A DNA stretch of 64,000 nt from Nocardia sp. XZ_19_385 (lineage in GTDB: Bacteria > Actinomycetota > Actinomycetes > Mycobacteriales > Mycobacteriaceae). Within the stretch, counting starts at the first letter, position 1. Each line of letters starts with the position of its first letter. Shown in pieces: positions 9,110 through 18,305 of the stretch. The notes below the pieces were generated by a model that had not been told where the DNA came from, made no database searches, and saw only the letters and a list, made by a program, of their open reading frames with translations. The position numbers and the translations under genes were made by a program. The stretch covers positions 134,700-198,699 of the forward strand of contig NZ_JACVEE010000007.1 in assembly GCF_015355755.1 (NCBI RefSeq), given 5' to 3'.

Positions 9110-9807
9110 GTTGCCTTGTCGCCGATAGCATCGAGTTGGTGGTGAAATCGAGCGCTGAACCCGGTGATTGTAGGCACCGGCGCGATCCAGCGCAGAACCT
9201 CCACGGGGCCACGAGGGCGCCTGAGATCGGTGGCGGGCAAGACATAAATCGTACGGGCGCCGAGTTTCACGGCGCGTTGGATCGGTATAGGATCTGCGAA
9301 TGCTCCATCGATGAGCTCGCGTCCGTCGACCTGAGCGGGCGGAAGCACCCAGGGGCCGGCCATCGAGGCTAAAAGAGCTGGCAACAACGGACCGGAAGTC
9401 AGCCAGTGGGTGCGGGTGGGGTGCGCGAGATCGATGGCCGGGCACTGGAACCGCACCTGTAGATCTTCGAATTTGGCGGCCGGTAGATGTCTTTGCAGAG
9501 CTGCGGCGACTTCGTCCCGGGACCGTTGTTGTAGAGGCGGCCAGTAGGGACGGGCAAGCGAGTATGTCCACAGGCCCGCAAGGCGAGGAGAGGAAACGAA
9601 CTCCAGCCAGAATTCTCGCACGGCGCGCAGGCCGTCGGCATCTGGCTTTGCTGCGAAAAACGCGCCGAGGGCTGCGCCTGCGGAGGCTCCGAGTATCAGG
9701 TCCGGCCGGATTTCTGCCTCCAGTAAGGCAGCCAGCATCCCGATCTCAGCACTTGCCTCTTTGCCGCCGCCCGACAGGACGAAAGCGGTTACCGATCTAT
9801 CAGCCAT
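8935..9807 (-). CDS. Patatin-like phospholipase family protein
   Basis: 290 residues. The patatin oxyanion loop LSGGGKEASA is at 11-20, the nucleophile elbow GASAG at 40-44 (Ser42) and the catalytic Asp motif DGA at 168-170. The Ser-Asp dyad is therefore complete. The length fits short bacterial RssA-type patatins, which hydrolyse acyl esters of phospholipids. There is no signal peptide. The gene is convergent with the DUF1508 gene and 192 bases downstream of the WS/DGAT gene on the same strand. Its 3' 175 bases are duplicated beside an IS701-type transposase 27 kb away. Confidence 0.88.
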   Translation of the reverse strand: MADRSVTAFVLSGGGKEASAEIGMLAALLEAEIRPDLILGASAGAALGAFFAAKPDADGLRAVREFWLEFVSSPRLAGLWTYSLARPYWPPLQQRSRDEVAAALQRHLPAAKFEDLQVRFQCPAIDLAHPTRTHWLTSGPLLPALLASMAGPWVLPPAQVDGRELIDGAFADPIPIQRAVKLGARTIYVLPATDLRRPRGPVEVLRWIAPVPTITGFSARFHHQLDAIGDKATVHCLPLGRPAPTAAPRLIGRIVGVDLSASLARADAHIIQAYHATAKFLATLASTSPE

Positions 9808-9999
9808 ATCTCACATCCTGCGAACGATTAAACAGCTGGCTGTGAAGCCGGCGGTCACGGCGTCTTCTGCCGTAGATAGCCGTGCGGATAGCCACTCGGC
9901 TGCGCAGAAAATGTAGATCCCTGATCCTCTTTGGCTTGGAGTCCACCGCTATCGAAGCCTGACGAAGCCGAGATAATTCGTCCGATGTTGCTTCGACTG

Positions 10000-11472
10000 T
10001 CAGGTCTCGGCTCCGGCGAGTTGCATTATTTCGCCCATCTTCTCTTCGAGTAGGTCGCGGAACAGTGCCCCATCGGTGAATACCGCAGGGTCGAGGTGTA
10101 GAGCGATCGACCAGTGGTCCAGGTGATAGACCATGGTGGCGTTGCATGGGCTGGTTCCACGCGGTGCGAAGCATATACTGGAAACCCATTGGGCGCCTGC
10201 CAGGAACGAGGGGCGGCGCACGCCGTTGACAACGCTGATCACAGCGTCGGTCATGCCGCCGGCGTACGGCGCGATGGCATCGACCCAGATACCGGGAACC
10301 CAGCTGCCGGCGGTGGCGAGAATGGGGACGTAGTCATCGAAGTAACTCGTGCGTGTCTCCATGAGCTGTTTATGTATGGATTGGATGCGCTGAACGACTG
10401 TCGTGCCGTCGAGCGATACCTTGAGTGGCGTCAATCCGAAGAAGTTTCCGGAATCGTTGTTCCCTGGGCGACGCAGATTCACCGGAACGTTGACAGTAAT
10501 GGTGTTGGTCGGCCTGCGGTTATCTCGACTGTAATCGCGATATGCGTCGGCGAATGCGGCAAGGTAAACTGCGGCGGTTCCGGCGTGGGCAACCCGGGCG
10601 GCATTACTCAGCGCGTCGCTGTCAACTCGTATGACCTCGAAGTGGGGTGAGGGGCTGCTCGCGCGCGGAAAAGAGGGAAAAGACGGCCCTGGCACTGTGT
10701 AGAAGTTTTTGAGAAGCCGTGTCATTCGACGCGGGACCTGAGCCATGTCCTGAGCGGACAGCGTGGGCATCTTCTTCATTTGAGTAAACGCCCAGCTGGC
10801 ATTGCGGTAGGTGTCGTAAGCAGCCGAAACCATGCTGACACCCATTTTCACGGGCAGCTCGGCGGCCGCGGCCAGGGGGGTGGCCGGCACCCGCCGGCTT
10901 TCGGACAGCGGCTCTACTCCGGCGTGACGTGCGGTCCTTTGCTCGGTCTCCCTGGTGGGCGAGGTGAGCTGCTCGAACAACCATGCGCTGCCGATCCCGT
11001 CAGCCAGACTGTGGTGCCACCGGATGACGAGTGCGGCCTTGTCCGACTCGTGCCCTTCGATCAGCACCGCGTCCCACGGCGGGCGAGCCGGATTGAGCTC
11101 CTCGGCGGCCGCTCGTTCGGCATAGTCGAGGATTTGACGCAGATCTCCCGGTGCGGGTAGGGCGATCCTGCTGAGATGGTTGGTGATCCGGAACCCCGGA
11201 TCCGGTGCCCACGCCGGCGGCCCGGCGTCGAATAGTGGTTCGACGACGCGATGTGCCAGTCGGGGCGCCTTCCTGATGGCGTAATGGAAACAGTCCAGTA
11301 GACGTTCCCACTCCGGCACCGTATCCAGCAGCCAGATATCGACGAGGTTCATTCTGGTCAGCGGATTCCGGCCGACCCTCCACATCAAAGCGTCGGTGCC
11401 GCTCATCGGCCCAGGCGTCGACCAACCAGGAAGTGACGTACTGCCCTTGCTCACAATGACGACCTCTCGCAT
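10000..11472 (-). CDS. Wax ester synthase / diacylglycerol acyltransferase family protein (WS/DGAT)
   Basis: 490 residues. The catalytic motif HHxxxDG reads HHSLADG at 153-159. The N-terminal MSGTDALMWR and the ~490-aa length are typical of the bacterial WS/DGAT family, which moves acyl groups from acyl-CoA to diacylglycerol or fatty alcohols and builds storage lipid droplets. The ATG at 11472 gives the full frame. An ATG at 11406 (at MSGTDAL) is closer to the usual family N-terminus. Transcription is divergent from the FAAL cassette across a ~600-base region. In a lipid-secondary-metabolite setting it could also esterify a dedicated product, but that is speculation. Confidence 0.9.
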   Translation of the reverse strand: MREVVIVSKGSTSLPGWSTPGPMSGTDALMWRVGRNPLTRMNLVDIWLLDTVPEWERLLDCFHYAIRKAPRLAHRVVEPLFDAGPPAWAPDPGFRITNHLSRIALPAPGDLRQILDYAERAAAEELNPARPPWDAVLIEGHESDKAALVIRWHHSLADGIGSAWLFEQLTSPTRETEQRTARHAGVEPLSESRRVPATPLAAAAELPVKMGVSMVSAAYDTYRNASWAFTQMKKMPTLSAQDMAQVPRRMTRLLKNFYTVPGPSFPSFPRASSPSPHFEVIRVDSDALSNAARVAHAGTAAVYLAAFADAYRDYSRDNRRPTNTITVNVPVNLRRPGNNDSGNFFGLTPLKVSLDGTTVVQRIQSIHKQLMETRTSYFDDYVPILATAGSWVPGIWVDAIAPYAGGMTDAVISVVNGVRRPSFLAGAQWVSSICFAPRGTSPCNATMVYHLDHWSIALHLDPAVFTDGALFRDLLEEKMGEIMQLAGAET

Positions 11473-12068
11473 CTGCTAATACACGCATAGACAAGCGCGC
11501 GCAGCTGGCTCACGCGAAAGTTGATCGAGCGCGCACCGAGCCGAATTAATAATCGCATGCACAGTGATCTATTTCTGTTAATGCATAGAATTTCTTATCG
11601 GATCTTCAACCGTCACTCAACCATAGATTAGTTGACCGAGGTGGTCAACAGGTTCGAGCGCGTCGATGGGCCATCGGCCGCCGTTCTCGGCGCCCGCTCT
11701 GTCGCCTTAATCGGAGATATGAAACCGACTGGTATCACTATTTTTCCGCTTGAAAAGTTGATTTCCCTCGTTCAGCGAACTGCAAGCTCGCCCCGGATTT
11801 GCAGCTGTGAGTACATTTCGACCGCGGCCGTCCGATCACTCGCAAACCCTGCGCATCATATAATCCGCCGACGTCATATCTTCATGTCTCATTTTTTTCG
11901 AGCCGGTTGCTCCTCGGCGGTGGGAAATTGCTGCCTCATAACGCAAGCAGCATTGACCGAGCGCAGTTCGCCCACGATTCGCCGCTCAGCACGCCTGCCC
12001 CCGCCTTTGCCTCGCATTTCTTTGCTAACCCACCTGTGTCACTACTAGTCGCTGGGTATCTTCATTAC
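11473..12068. promoter_or_regulatory. Divergent promoter region between WS/DGAT and the FAAL cassette
   Basis: About 600 bases without a supported gene, more AT-rich than its surroundings around 11540-11630, as expected for promoters. It contains a perfect 7-5-7 palindrome (listed separately). An open frame reaches upstream of the FAAL start to 11907 but has no family similarity. Confidence 0.5.
11631..11649. promoter_or_regulatory. Palindromic operator-like site
   Basis: GTTGACC - 5 bases - GGTCAAC is a perfect inverted repeat with 7-bp arms. Its position between two divergent genes suggests a dimeric repressor site. The cognate regulator is unknown; GntR and TetR types use sites of this kind. 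Confidence 0.45.
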
Positions 12069-13742
12069 ATGGTTCGCTCAATTTCCTGGGCAGCAGCAAC
12101 TTTGGCCGATGCCGTTTCGTCACAGGCTCAAGCGCGGCCGAATGCCCTCACGACTTTTCCCGGCACCCGGCAGAAGATCACTCTCGCCGAACTGGAGGTG
12201 GCGTCTGCGCGGTTCGGGCATGGGCTGATCGGGGCCGGCGTCGAACCGGGTGACGTCGTCGGGCTGCTGTTGCCGATCGGGTCCGAACTGCTGGTTTCCC
12301 TGCTGGGAACTGTAAGTGCGGGCGCGGTGGCGACCGTGCTGCCGGTCGGGCCCGGGGATGCTCGATCGACCGCGCGACGGCTATTGCCGTTGGTATGTGC
12401 CTCCGATATGCGCGCGGTGGTCACTGACGACGCCTTCGATGCGGTGGCGGCCGAGTTGTCCTGTGCACGATCAGGTCTCGTGATTGTGCCGGCCTCGGAG
12501 AGCCGTCCCGGTGCCGGGGCGCTTCCGCGGGTATCCGGGGCGGATCTGGCCGTCTTGCAGTTCACCTCTGGCAGTACGATGGCGCCGCGTGGAGTGGGAC
12601 TGACCCACAGCAATATCTTGGCGGGATTGGCCGCCATCGCGATATCGGCGGAAATGACTCCGGCGGACGTATGGGTACAGTGGACACCGCCCTACCACGA
12701 TCTGGGTTTGTTCGGGATGCTGACCAGTGTGCTCAACGGCGGCACCACCCACGCGATGGCACCGCAGGACTTCGTCCGCCGCCCGGAAAGGTTCCTGTCG
12801 CTGATCGCCGAGACGGGCGGCACCCTGACCACCGGCCCGAACTTCAGCTACGACCTGCTGAACCGCGCCGCCACAGCGGGCAAGGCACGCGAGCTTGATC
12901 TGTCGAGTTGGCGGCTGGCGTTCAACGGGGGCGAGCCGATCTCGGCGCAGACCGTCGAAACCTTCGCGACAGTGTTTGCTGAGGCTGGGGTCGGTCCGTC
13001 GGTGATGTACCCGGTCTACGGGATGGCCGAGTCGACGCTGGCCATCTCGTTCCCCGCGCCGGGAACTGTGCCGAAGGCCACCTGGGTGGAACGGGAAGAC
13101 CTCGGCGCGAAAGGTGTTGCCAGGCAGGTGGATCGGTCCGATCCAGCCGCGGTCGGCCTTGTGTGTGTCGGAAGGCCGGTCGCCGGTATGCAGCTTCGGA
13201 TCCTCGCTGAGGAGACCGTGTGCGACGAATGCCGGCTCGGCGAGATTCAGCTGCGAGGTCCGGCGGTCACCTCCGGCTATTACCGCAATGCCCAGGCCAC
13301 CGCCCAGTTGTGCACCGACGGCTGGCTGCGTACCGGCGATCTGGGCTTCTGGCTCGACGGCGAACTCTATGTGGGTGGCCGGATCAAGGAGATGGTTATC
13401 GTCAACGGCTGCAACTACTTTCCCACCGATGTCGAACAACTGGCCCGGCGGGTGCCCGGCGTGTATCGAGGTCACCTCGTCGCGTTCGCCGATACCGCCG
13501 CAGACGGCGGCGAGTGCATCGGCCTGATCGCCGAGACCGATCTGCCCGAACACCGGCATCATGAGCTGGCGAGCGCGATTCGTGAGCGGGTCACCGCAAC
13601 GATCGGCACCACGCGCCTCGAGGTGCACCCGGCACCGCCGCACTTCCTGACTCGTTCGACCAGCGGCAAATGGCAACGGCTTTCCGCCGCCGAGCGCATC
13701 GGGGCATCGCGCCGTTCTCACTCCCGAGGCGAGACGTCATGA
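12069..13742 (+). CDS. Fatty acyl-AMP ligase (FAAL) / acyl-adenylating enzyme
   Basis: 557 residues from ATG 12069. The adenylation P-loop is TSGSTMAPRG, followed by the ANL motif WVQWTPPYHDLGL, then YRTGDLGF-like (RTGDLGFW) and a C-terminal catalytic-Lys motif TSGKWQR. Overall similarity is to FAAL/FadD32-type ligases, which make acyl-AMP and pass the acyl chain to a carrier protein and not to CoA. A stand-alone ACP three genes downstream is the obvious acceptor. Its stop overlaps the P450 start (ATGA). Alternative: an acyl-CoA ligase, since the FAAL-specific insertion cannot be verified without alignment. Confidence 0.85.
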   Translation: MVRSISWAAATLADAVSSQAQARPNALTTFPGTRQKITLAELEVASARFGHGLIGAGVEPGDVVGLLLPIGSELLVSLLGTVSAGAVATVLPVGPGDARSTARRLLPLVCASDMRAVVTDDAFDAVAAELSCARSGLVIVPASESRPGAGALPRVSGADLAVLQFTSGSTMAPRGVGLTHSNILAGLAAIAISAEMTPADVWVQWTPPYHDLGLFGMLTSVLNGGTTHAMAPQDFVRRPERFLSLIAETGGTLTTGPNFSYDLLNRAATAGKARELDLSSWRLAFNGGEPISAQTVETFATVFAEAGVGPSVMYPVYGMAESTLAISFPAPGTVPKATWVEREDLGAKGVARQVDRSDPAAVGLVCVGRPVAGMQLRILAEETVCDECRLGEIQLRGPAVTSGYYRNAQATAQLCTDGWLRTGDLGFWLDGELYVGGRIKEMVIVNGCNYFPTDVEQLARRVPGVYRGHLVAFADTAADGGECIGLIAETDLPEHRHHELASAIRERVTATIGTTRLEVHPAPPHFLTRSTSGKWQRLSAAERIGASRRSHSRGETS

Positions 13743-15007
13743 CACCCGAGACGACCCGCAGCCCCGCCTGCCCGGTCGCGGGCAGCATGCACGTTGTCCC
13801 GCATGGCTGTTCGCGTGACATTCACACTATTCTGAGCGACCTGCCGGGCCCGATCGATCGTGTGATCGTGTTGGACGATCTGCCGGTGTGGGTGGTTACC
13901 GGATACGACAATGTCCGCGACGTGCTCGCCGACGAGCACTTGGTGAAAGACCCCTTGCGTCTGCCGCCCGCGGTGCATCCGTTTCGCGGGCGACGCTACC
14001 CCGAGGACGGGTACTCACTCGGTGGCCGACATCTGATCAGTTCCGACGCCGCCGACCACACCCGCCTGCGCAAGATCAGCACACCGTTGCTGTCGCGGCG
14101 CGCTGTGCAGCAGTGGCGTCCCGACATCGAGAACACCACCGGCGATCTGCTGCGCGCGATCCTCGAGCACGGGGCAGGAGAGCTGGTCGGCGAGCTGTTC
14201 GAACCCCTGTCCACCACAATCATCTGCCGTGTCCTCGGCATCCCCGCCACCGCCGAGCAGACCGTCCTGGCCGGCAGCCGCACTCTGTTGGGGCCGTACC
14301 ATCCGCGCGATCCCCAGTATCTGCGCGCCTCGGCAGACCTGCAGCAGTTGCTGACCGAGCTGCTGAGTGAGCGCGCCGACCGTCCCGGCACGGACACAGA
14401 TCTGGCCAGCGCCGCCGCCGCGGCCTGGCAGAACGGAACGGTCAGCCTGCGTGACGCTTTGGGCGTCGTGCGCCAATTCATCACCGCGAACACCATCAAC
14501 ACCGCGTCGGTGCTCGCGCGCACCGCGGTCACCGTGCTCAGCGATCGACAGCTCGCGGAAACCGTTGCCAGCGAACCGGACTCGGTTGCTGCGGTGACCG
14601 AGGAACTGTTACGGCTGCAATCCTCGGCTCCCTTGGCGACCTGGCGGTTCGCGCCCGAGCCGATGACATTGTTCGGTGCGCGCCTCGCCGCCGGAGACAT
14701 CGTCTTGGCCGCGGTGGACACCGCCGATCACGATCCCGCGGTCTATCCCGACCCGCATGAGCTGATCCCCAACAGAGCGGGGCCGCCCCATCTGGCCTTC
14801 GGGTACGGGCGCCACTACTGCGCCGGTGCCGAACTGGCGCGCCTGGAGATCCAGGCTGTGCTCCTCGCGCTCGCCCGGCACGCCCATCAGTTGGAGCTGG
14901 CCGAAGCACCCGAGCAGTTGCCGTGGACGGCCATGGTGCTGTGCCACGGCATCGCCCGTGTCCCCGTCACCGCGCACCCGCAGGAGAAAGGAGATTCAGC
15001 ATCATGA
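13739..15007 (+). CDS. Cytochrome P450
   Basis: 422 residues. The heme-thiolate loop FGYGRHYCAG carries the ligand Cys361, and the K-helix ExxR is E289-R292. The I-helix motif, normally (A/G)GxxT, reads TANTINT around 249-255: it lacks both the usual Gly and an acidic residue before the Thr. The protein looks paralogous to the P450 at 57944-59161 (shared LVKD, DH.RLR and RAVQ.WRP patterns). Electrons must come from ferredoxin and reductase encoded elsewhere. Sandwiched with overlaps between a FAAL and an acyl-ACP desaturase/ACP, it most likely oxidises an ACP-bound acyl chain (inference). Confidence 0.9.
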   Translation: MTPETTRSPACPVAGSMHVVPHGCSRDIHTILSDLPGPIDRVIVLDDLPVWVVTGYDNVRDVLADEHLVKDPLRLPPAVHPFRGRRYPEDGYSLGGRHLISSDAADHTRLRKISTPLLSRRAVQQWRPDIENTTGDLLRAILEHGAGELVGELFEPLSTTIICRVLGIPATAEQTVLAGSRTLLGPYHPRDPQYLRASADLQQLLTELLSERADRPGTDTDLASAAAAAWQNGTVSLRDALGVVRQFITANTINTASVLARTAVTVLSDRQLAETVASEPDSVAAVTEELLRLQSSAPLATWRFAPEPMTLFGARLAAGDIVLAAVDTADHDPAVYPDPHELIPNRAGPPHLAFGYGRHYCAGAELARLEIQAVLLALARHAHQLELAEAPEQLPWTAMVLCHGIARVPVTAHPQEKGDSAS

Positions 15008-15900
15008 CAGAGCTATCGGCGGTCTCGCCCGATGACCGCGGCACAACCTCCGACCACACGAGGGAGCCGATTCCGGGGCTGCCGTTCATGGACATCCGCG
15101 CCTGTGTCGAGCCGGCTGTGCAGCTCGGCGCCGACCGAGGATGGAATCTCGCCGATGTGCGATGGGACGCGATCCAACCCGGCACGCTGACCAAATCCGA
15201 TGAATTCGTCATCCGCTTCACCACGTTCATCGAAGACCACATCCCCGGCTATGTGACCTCGCTGCTGGAGAACTTTCCCGTCGTCGGAGAAGACATCGAC
15301 CTCGACGAGTTCTGCGGCAACCGCGAATACTTCCGATTCCTGGTGGCGTGGGCTTACGACGAGGAACGCCACGCCTCCGCGCTCACCCACTACCAGACCG
15401 CCGCGGGGTTGGCCGACGAGGAAGAGCTGCTGCGCGAGCTGGCTGCCGAGGGCCGCAAGCAGTTTCAGGAACTACCGGACACGCCCCTGGAAGCCTTCGT
15501 TTACACCATGGTGCAGGAAAAGGCCACCCATCTGTTCTATCAGCGCTTCCACGCCGTCGCCCGGGAGCCTGTCCTGCGTGATCTCCTGCAACGACTCGGC
15601 CGCGACGAGGCCAGGCACTTCTCGCTCTACCGCGACCTGGTCGCCGCCTACCTGCGCCGCCACGGAACACGCACCCTCCCGCACGTGAAGAACGTGCTGG
15701 AGAACTTCAAGATGCCGCTGACCGCCAGCCTGACCGATTACTGGAAGTGGTCACTGTGCGCGCCGAAGAGTGTCCGGTTCGATGTCACCGACGCTTACGA
15801 ACCGGTCGGTCGCCTCGTCCGCGAGCTAGTCGATTCCCCTGGAAATCCCGACGTGGACGACCTGCTGTCGTTCATCACCGAAATGAGGCAGCTCGCGTGA
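15004..15900 (+). CDS. Soluble acyl-ACP desaturase-like diiron protein
   Basis: 298 residues of the stearoyl-ACP desaturase / DesA family. Diiron ligands are visible as two ExxH-type motifs, DEERH at 119-123 and DEARH at 201-205, with extra carboxylates Glu77 (FIEDH) and Glu172 (QEKATH). These enzymes use O2 and ferredoxin electrons to desaturate a chain held on ACP, which fits the ACP encoded immediately downstream. Related diiron proteins can hydroxylate or make alkynes, so the exact outcome is open. The start overlaps the P450 stop (ATGA) and the stop overlaps the ACP GTG start (GTGA). Confidence 0.82.
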   Translation: MTELSAVSPDDRGTTSDHTREPIPGLPFMDIRACVEPAVQLGADRGWNLADVRWDAIQPGTLTKSDEFVIRFTTFIEDHIPGYVTSLLENFPVVGEDIDLDEFCGNREYFRFLVAWAYDEERHASALTHYQTAAGLADEEELLRELAAEGRKQFQELPDTPLEAFVYTMVQEKATHLFYQRFHAVAREPVLRDLLQRLGRDEARHFSLYRDLVAAYLRRHGTRTLPHVKNVLENFKMPLTASLTDYWKWSLCAPKSVRFDVTDAYEPVGRLVRELVDSPGNPDVDDLLSFITEMRQLA

Positions 15901-16157
15901 CACACAACGAAACCCACACCTCCAGCGAAGTCACCGACACCGTCCTGGGCATGTTCGGCACCGAACTCGACACGCAGGTGCGTTCGCAAGACGCGATCTC
16001 AGACCTTTCCTCGATCGACTCGGTGAGGCTCATGCGCTTGATCACCCAGCTCGAAGACCACTATGGCATCAGCCTCGATGACGACGCGGTATTCACGGTA
16101 ACCACCGTCGGCGACCTGATCGATCTCATCAGCACCACACTGGAAAGCCGATTATGA
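15897..16157 (+). CDS. Acyl carrier protein
   Basis: 86 residues from a GTG start overlapping the desaturase stop. The phosphopantetheine site is the Ser in SSIDSVRLM (Ser42), followed by the acidic helix II stretch LITQLEDHYGI. Length and acidity are normal for a discrete ACP. It ends the coupled FAAL-P450-desaturase-ACP unit, and a strong hairpin lies ~110 bases downstream. It is presumably loaded by the FAAL and serves as the platform for the two oxidative enzymes. Confidence 0.92.
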   Translation: MTHNETHTSSEVTDTVLGMFGTELDTQVRSQDAISDLSSIDSVRLMRLITQLEDHYGISLDDDAVFTVTTVGDLIDLISTTLESRL

Positions 16158-16266
16158 GTCCGCGCCACTCGGCATCGCGTCCCGCAGTGCAGCCAAATTC
16201 CGGCGCGTACGCCATCGCGGCAACGCCGACGAACAGCGGTTGACGCACGACGGCATCGGGGTCAAT

Positions 16267-16294
16267 GGGACTGTCGGATTAACCCGACAGTCCC
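16267..16294 (+). terminator. Strong intrinsic-terminator-like hairpin after the FAAL cassette
   Basis: A perfect 11-bp stem (GGGACTGTCGG at 16267-16277, complement at 16284-16294) with a 6-base loop, about 110 bases after the ACP stop. Confidence 0.7.
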
Positions 16295-16545
16295 GCGGGG
16301 CGCGCTCAGGCCGATGAACGAGAGCTCGGCCTCAAGTTTCGGATCGCTCTGCTCTGCAAGGCCGGAGCGCTGAGCTGGCCGGATTTGATTTGCTTTGATC
16401 GTCATCAAAGCTGTTGGTGCCGCGCAGGTTTCCTCTCGTCGAAAGGTTGGCAGGTGAGTACGTCGACGCACGCAGACAACTCGCATTACAGCTCGTCGGC
16501 TGTCCGCAGCCGTTCGGTTAGGTCCTGGTTGGGGGCCGGTGGAAC
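16295..16545. other. Intergenic stretch, possible degraded IS sequence
   Basis: No supported gene. It leads directly into an IS3-family transposase fragment and may be the eroded upstream part of that element, but no protein similarity is visible. Confidence 0.4.
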
Positions 16546-16797
16546 CTGCTGGAATCGTTCGGCACCGTGGGCGACTGCTTCGATAACGCCGTCATGGAAT
16601 CGTTCTGGGGACGCATGCAAACCGAGTTACTCGATACCCGAAAGTGGTCCACGACACTGGAATTGACCATCGCGATGGCCGACAACATCGATAACTTCTA
16701 CAACGTGCAACGCCGGCACAGCTATCTCGGCCAGCTCAGCCCTGCCGAGTATGAGATGCTCTGGCACGACATCCAACCAAGCTCTCAACTCTCATAA
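16546..16797 (+). pseudogene. IS3-family transposase (OrfB) C-terminal fragment
   Basis: The last ~80 codons of an rve/integrase-core transposase are present: VGDCFDNAVMESFWGRMQTE contains the final catalytic Glu, followed by NFYNVQRRHSYLGQLSPAEYE. The DD part and OrfA are gone. It resembles the corresponding part of the complete IS3 element at 24141-25455 but differs at many residues, so it comes from a separate IS. It marks the boundary between the FAAL cassette and the minus-strand PKS block. Confidence 0.85.
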
Positions 16798-16928
16798 CGG
16801 CGGCCTACCGCCAGGGGGCCACATCAAGCGGACCGAATCATGGGGTCCGTCAACGAGACCCGCGGATCGGTCCACCATCCGCGCGAGCAATTGGTGAACG
16901 CAGGATGAATATGGTCGGCGGTTCCGCG

Positions 16929-18305
16929 CTACATGGACGAGGCGTGCATTCTGTGAACGTAGACATCGAATTCGGCTGTCAAGACTGTGGTTTCGCCGTG
17001 AGCGAGTGTGCCGGACAGGCGTATCAGCGCATGCTGGGGATGACTGTAGGTGGCCTCCGCGATGCGGAGGGTGCCCCGTAGCGTGGCACCAGCGGCTATC
17101 GGGTTCGTAAATCGGATGTCTCGTATACTTCGGCACCCGATGATCGACCAGTCTCGGTAGGCCCTCAGAGCTGCTAGACGTTGGAACACGGCCAGGGTAT
17201 GTATTCCGCTGGCAATCATCTCGTCGGACGGACGCGTTGCGCCGACGTCGCAGTCGGTGTGAAGTCGTTGGGGGTCCCATTGTCCGGCGAAGGTGGAAAT
17301 ATCTGCACCGGTCAGCGTGTACTGACCGAGGTCGATTGTCGTGCCGACCTGGAGGTCGTCGGCGTAAAGGATATTTCTCCGCTGGTTCGGGTCGGTGAGC
17401 GGGCTCGTCGCGGTTGACGCCGAGCCGGGTGCGTTCGGCGCAGGCGGGGCGGCTTGTTCGGCAGCCAGGCACCACACTCTTCGGTCGTCAGAAGGGTCGG
17501 TTCCGGCGAACGGGGGTACCGGCCGGTTGTGGGTTGCGGCCAAGTCCCGGATGTCGTGGGTGTCTGCAGTCCAACCGAAGCGTGCGAGCCATCGGGTGGG
17601 TTCGTCGAGCTGGGAGAGCCAGGGTTCGCCCAGTGTCGCGACCAGTTTCGCCACTGTGCGGCCTTCCTGCGCGGACTGGGCGGCGTGGTTGACGTGCTCG
17701 ACCAGCAGCGTGCTGCCCGAAGCGCTGTGCGCGGTGAGGGTGGTGAGTAACTGGTTGCCTTGTTCAGCAGTCAAATACAGTAAGAGGCCCTCGGCCAGCC
17801 ATGCGGTGGGCTCGCCGGGATCGAAACCGCCCCGGATCAGGGGCGCTGTCCAGTCATTGGTCAGATCGGTGGGTACGACTACTCGTCGGCATGTTGGTTT
17901 ATTGGGAGAACCGGCGAGCACCGCCTCCTTGAACTCCAGCATTCCGGGGCGGTCGATCTCGAACACCGTTGTGCGGGAAGGCCAATCCAGTCGATGTGTC
18001 CGGCTATCGAGTCCCGAGCCGAGGATTACGCACTGTCTGCCACCGGCCTCGGCGAAACGCAGTAGCTGTTCGTCGAAGAACCGGGATCGGAGGGTGAACA
18101 TGTCCCCGAGCAGATGCGCGATGTCGTCATCCACTGCAGGTGCCAGGCGGCGTCTTGCAGCGGCCGTGAGGAACACCTCGGCCAGGGGATCGTTGATGAG
18201 CGGGTCGGGTCGGCGGCTTTCGGCCATACGCCCGGCGGCGGCCAGAATGGCGGTGGCGCTGATATCTCCCGGAGCGAAGGGGTTCCCGCGCGTCACCTCA
18301 CCCAT
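16929..18305 (-). CDS. SAM-dependent methyltransferase (TIGR00027 / PPM type) fused to a MaoC-like hotdog domain
   Basis: 458 residues. Residues ~1-285 form a class I methyltransferase of the leucine-carboxyl-methyltransferase-like family common in mycobacteria and Nocardia. Markers are AAAGRMAESRRPDPLINDP, the SAM site ILGSGLDSRTHRLDW, EIDRP and WLAEGLLLYL. After a Pro/Ser-rich linker, residues ~310-458 look like a MaoC/hydroxyacyl-thioester dehydratase-type hotdog (FAGQWDPQRLHTD, then SGIHTLAVFQRL). The ATG overlaps the last codons of the PKS gene, so the two are coupled. A trans-acting tailoring enzyme that O-methylates or dehydrates the PKS product is plausible. The fusion itself is unusual. 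Confidence 0.82.
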   Translation of the reverse strand: MGEVTRGNPFAPGDISATAILAAAGRMAESRRPDPLINDPLAEVFLTAAARRRLAPAVDDDIAHLLGDMFTLRSRFFDEQLLRFAEAGGRQCVILGSGLDSRTHRLDWPSRTTVFEIDRPGMLEFKEAVLAGSPNKPTCRRVVVPTDLTNDWTAPLIRGGFDPGEPTAWLAEGLLLYLTAEQGNQLLTTLTAHSASGSTLLVEHVNHAAQSAQEGRTVAKLVATLGEPWLSQLDEPTRWLARFGWTADTHDIRDLAATHNRPVPPFAGTDPSDDRRVWCLAAEQAAPPAPNAPGSASTATSPLTDPNQRRNILYADDLQVGTTIDLGQYTLTGADISTFAGQWDPQRLHTDCDVGATRPSDEMIASGIHTLAVFQRLAALRAYRDWSIIGCRSIRDIRFTNPIAAGATLRGTLRIAEATYSHPQHALIRLSGTLAHGETTVLTAEFDVYVHRMHASSM

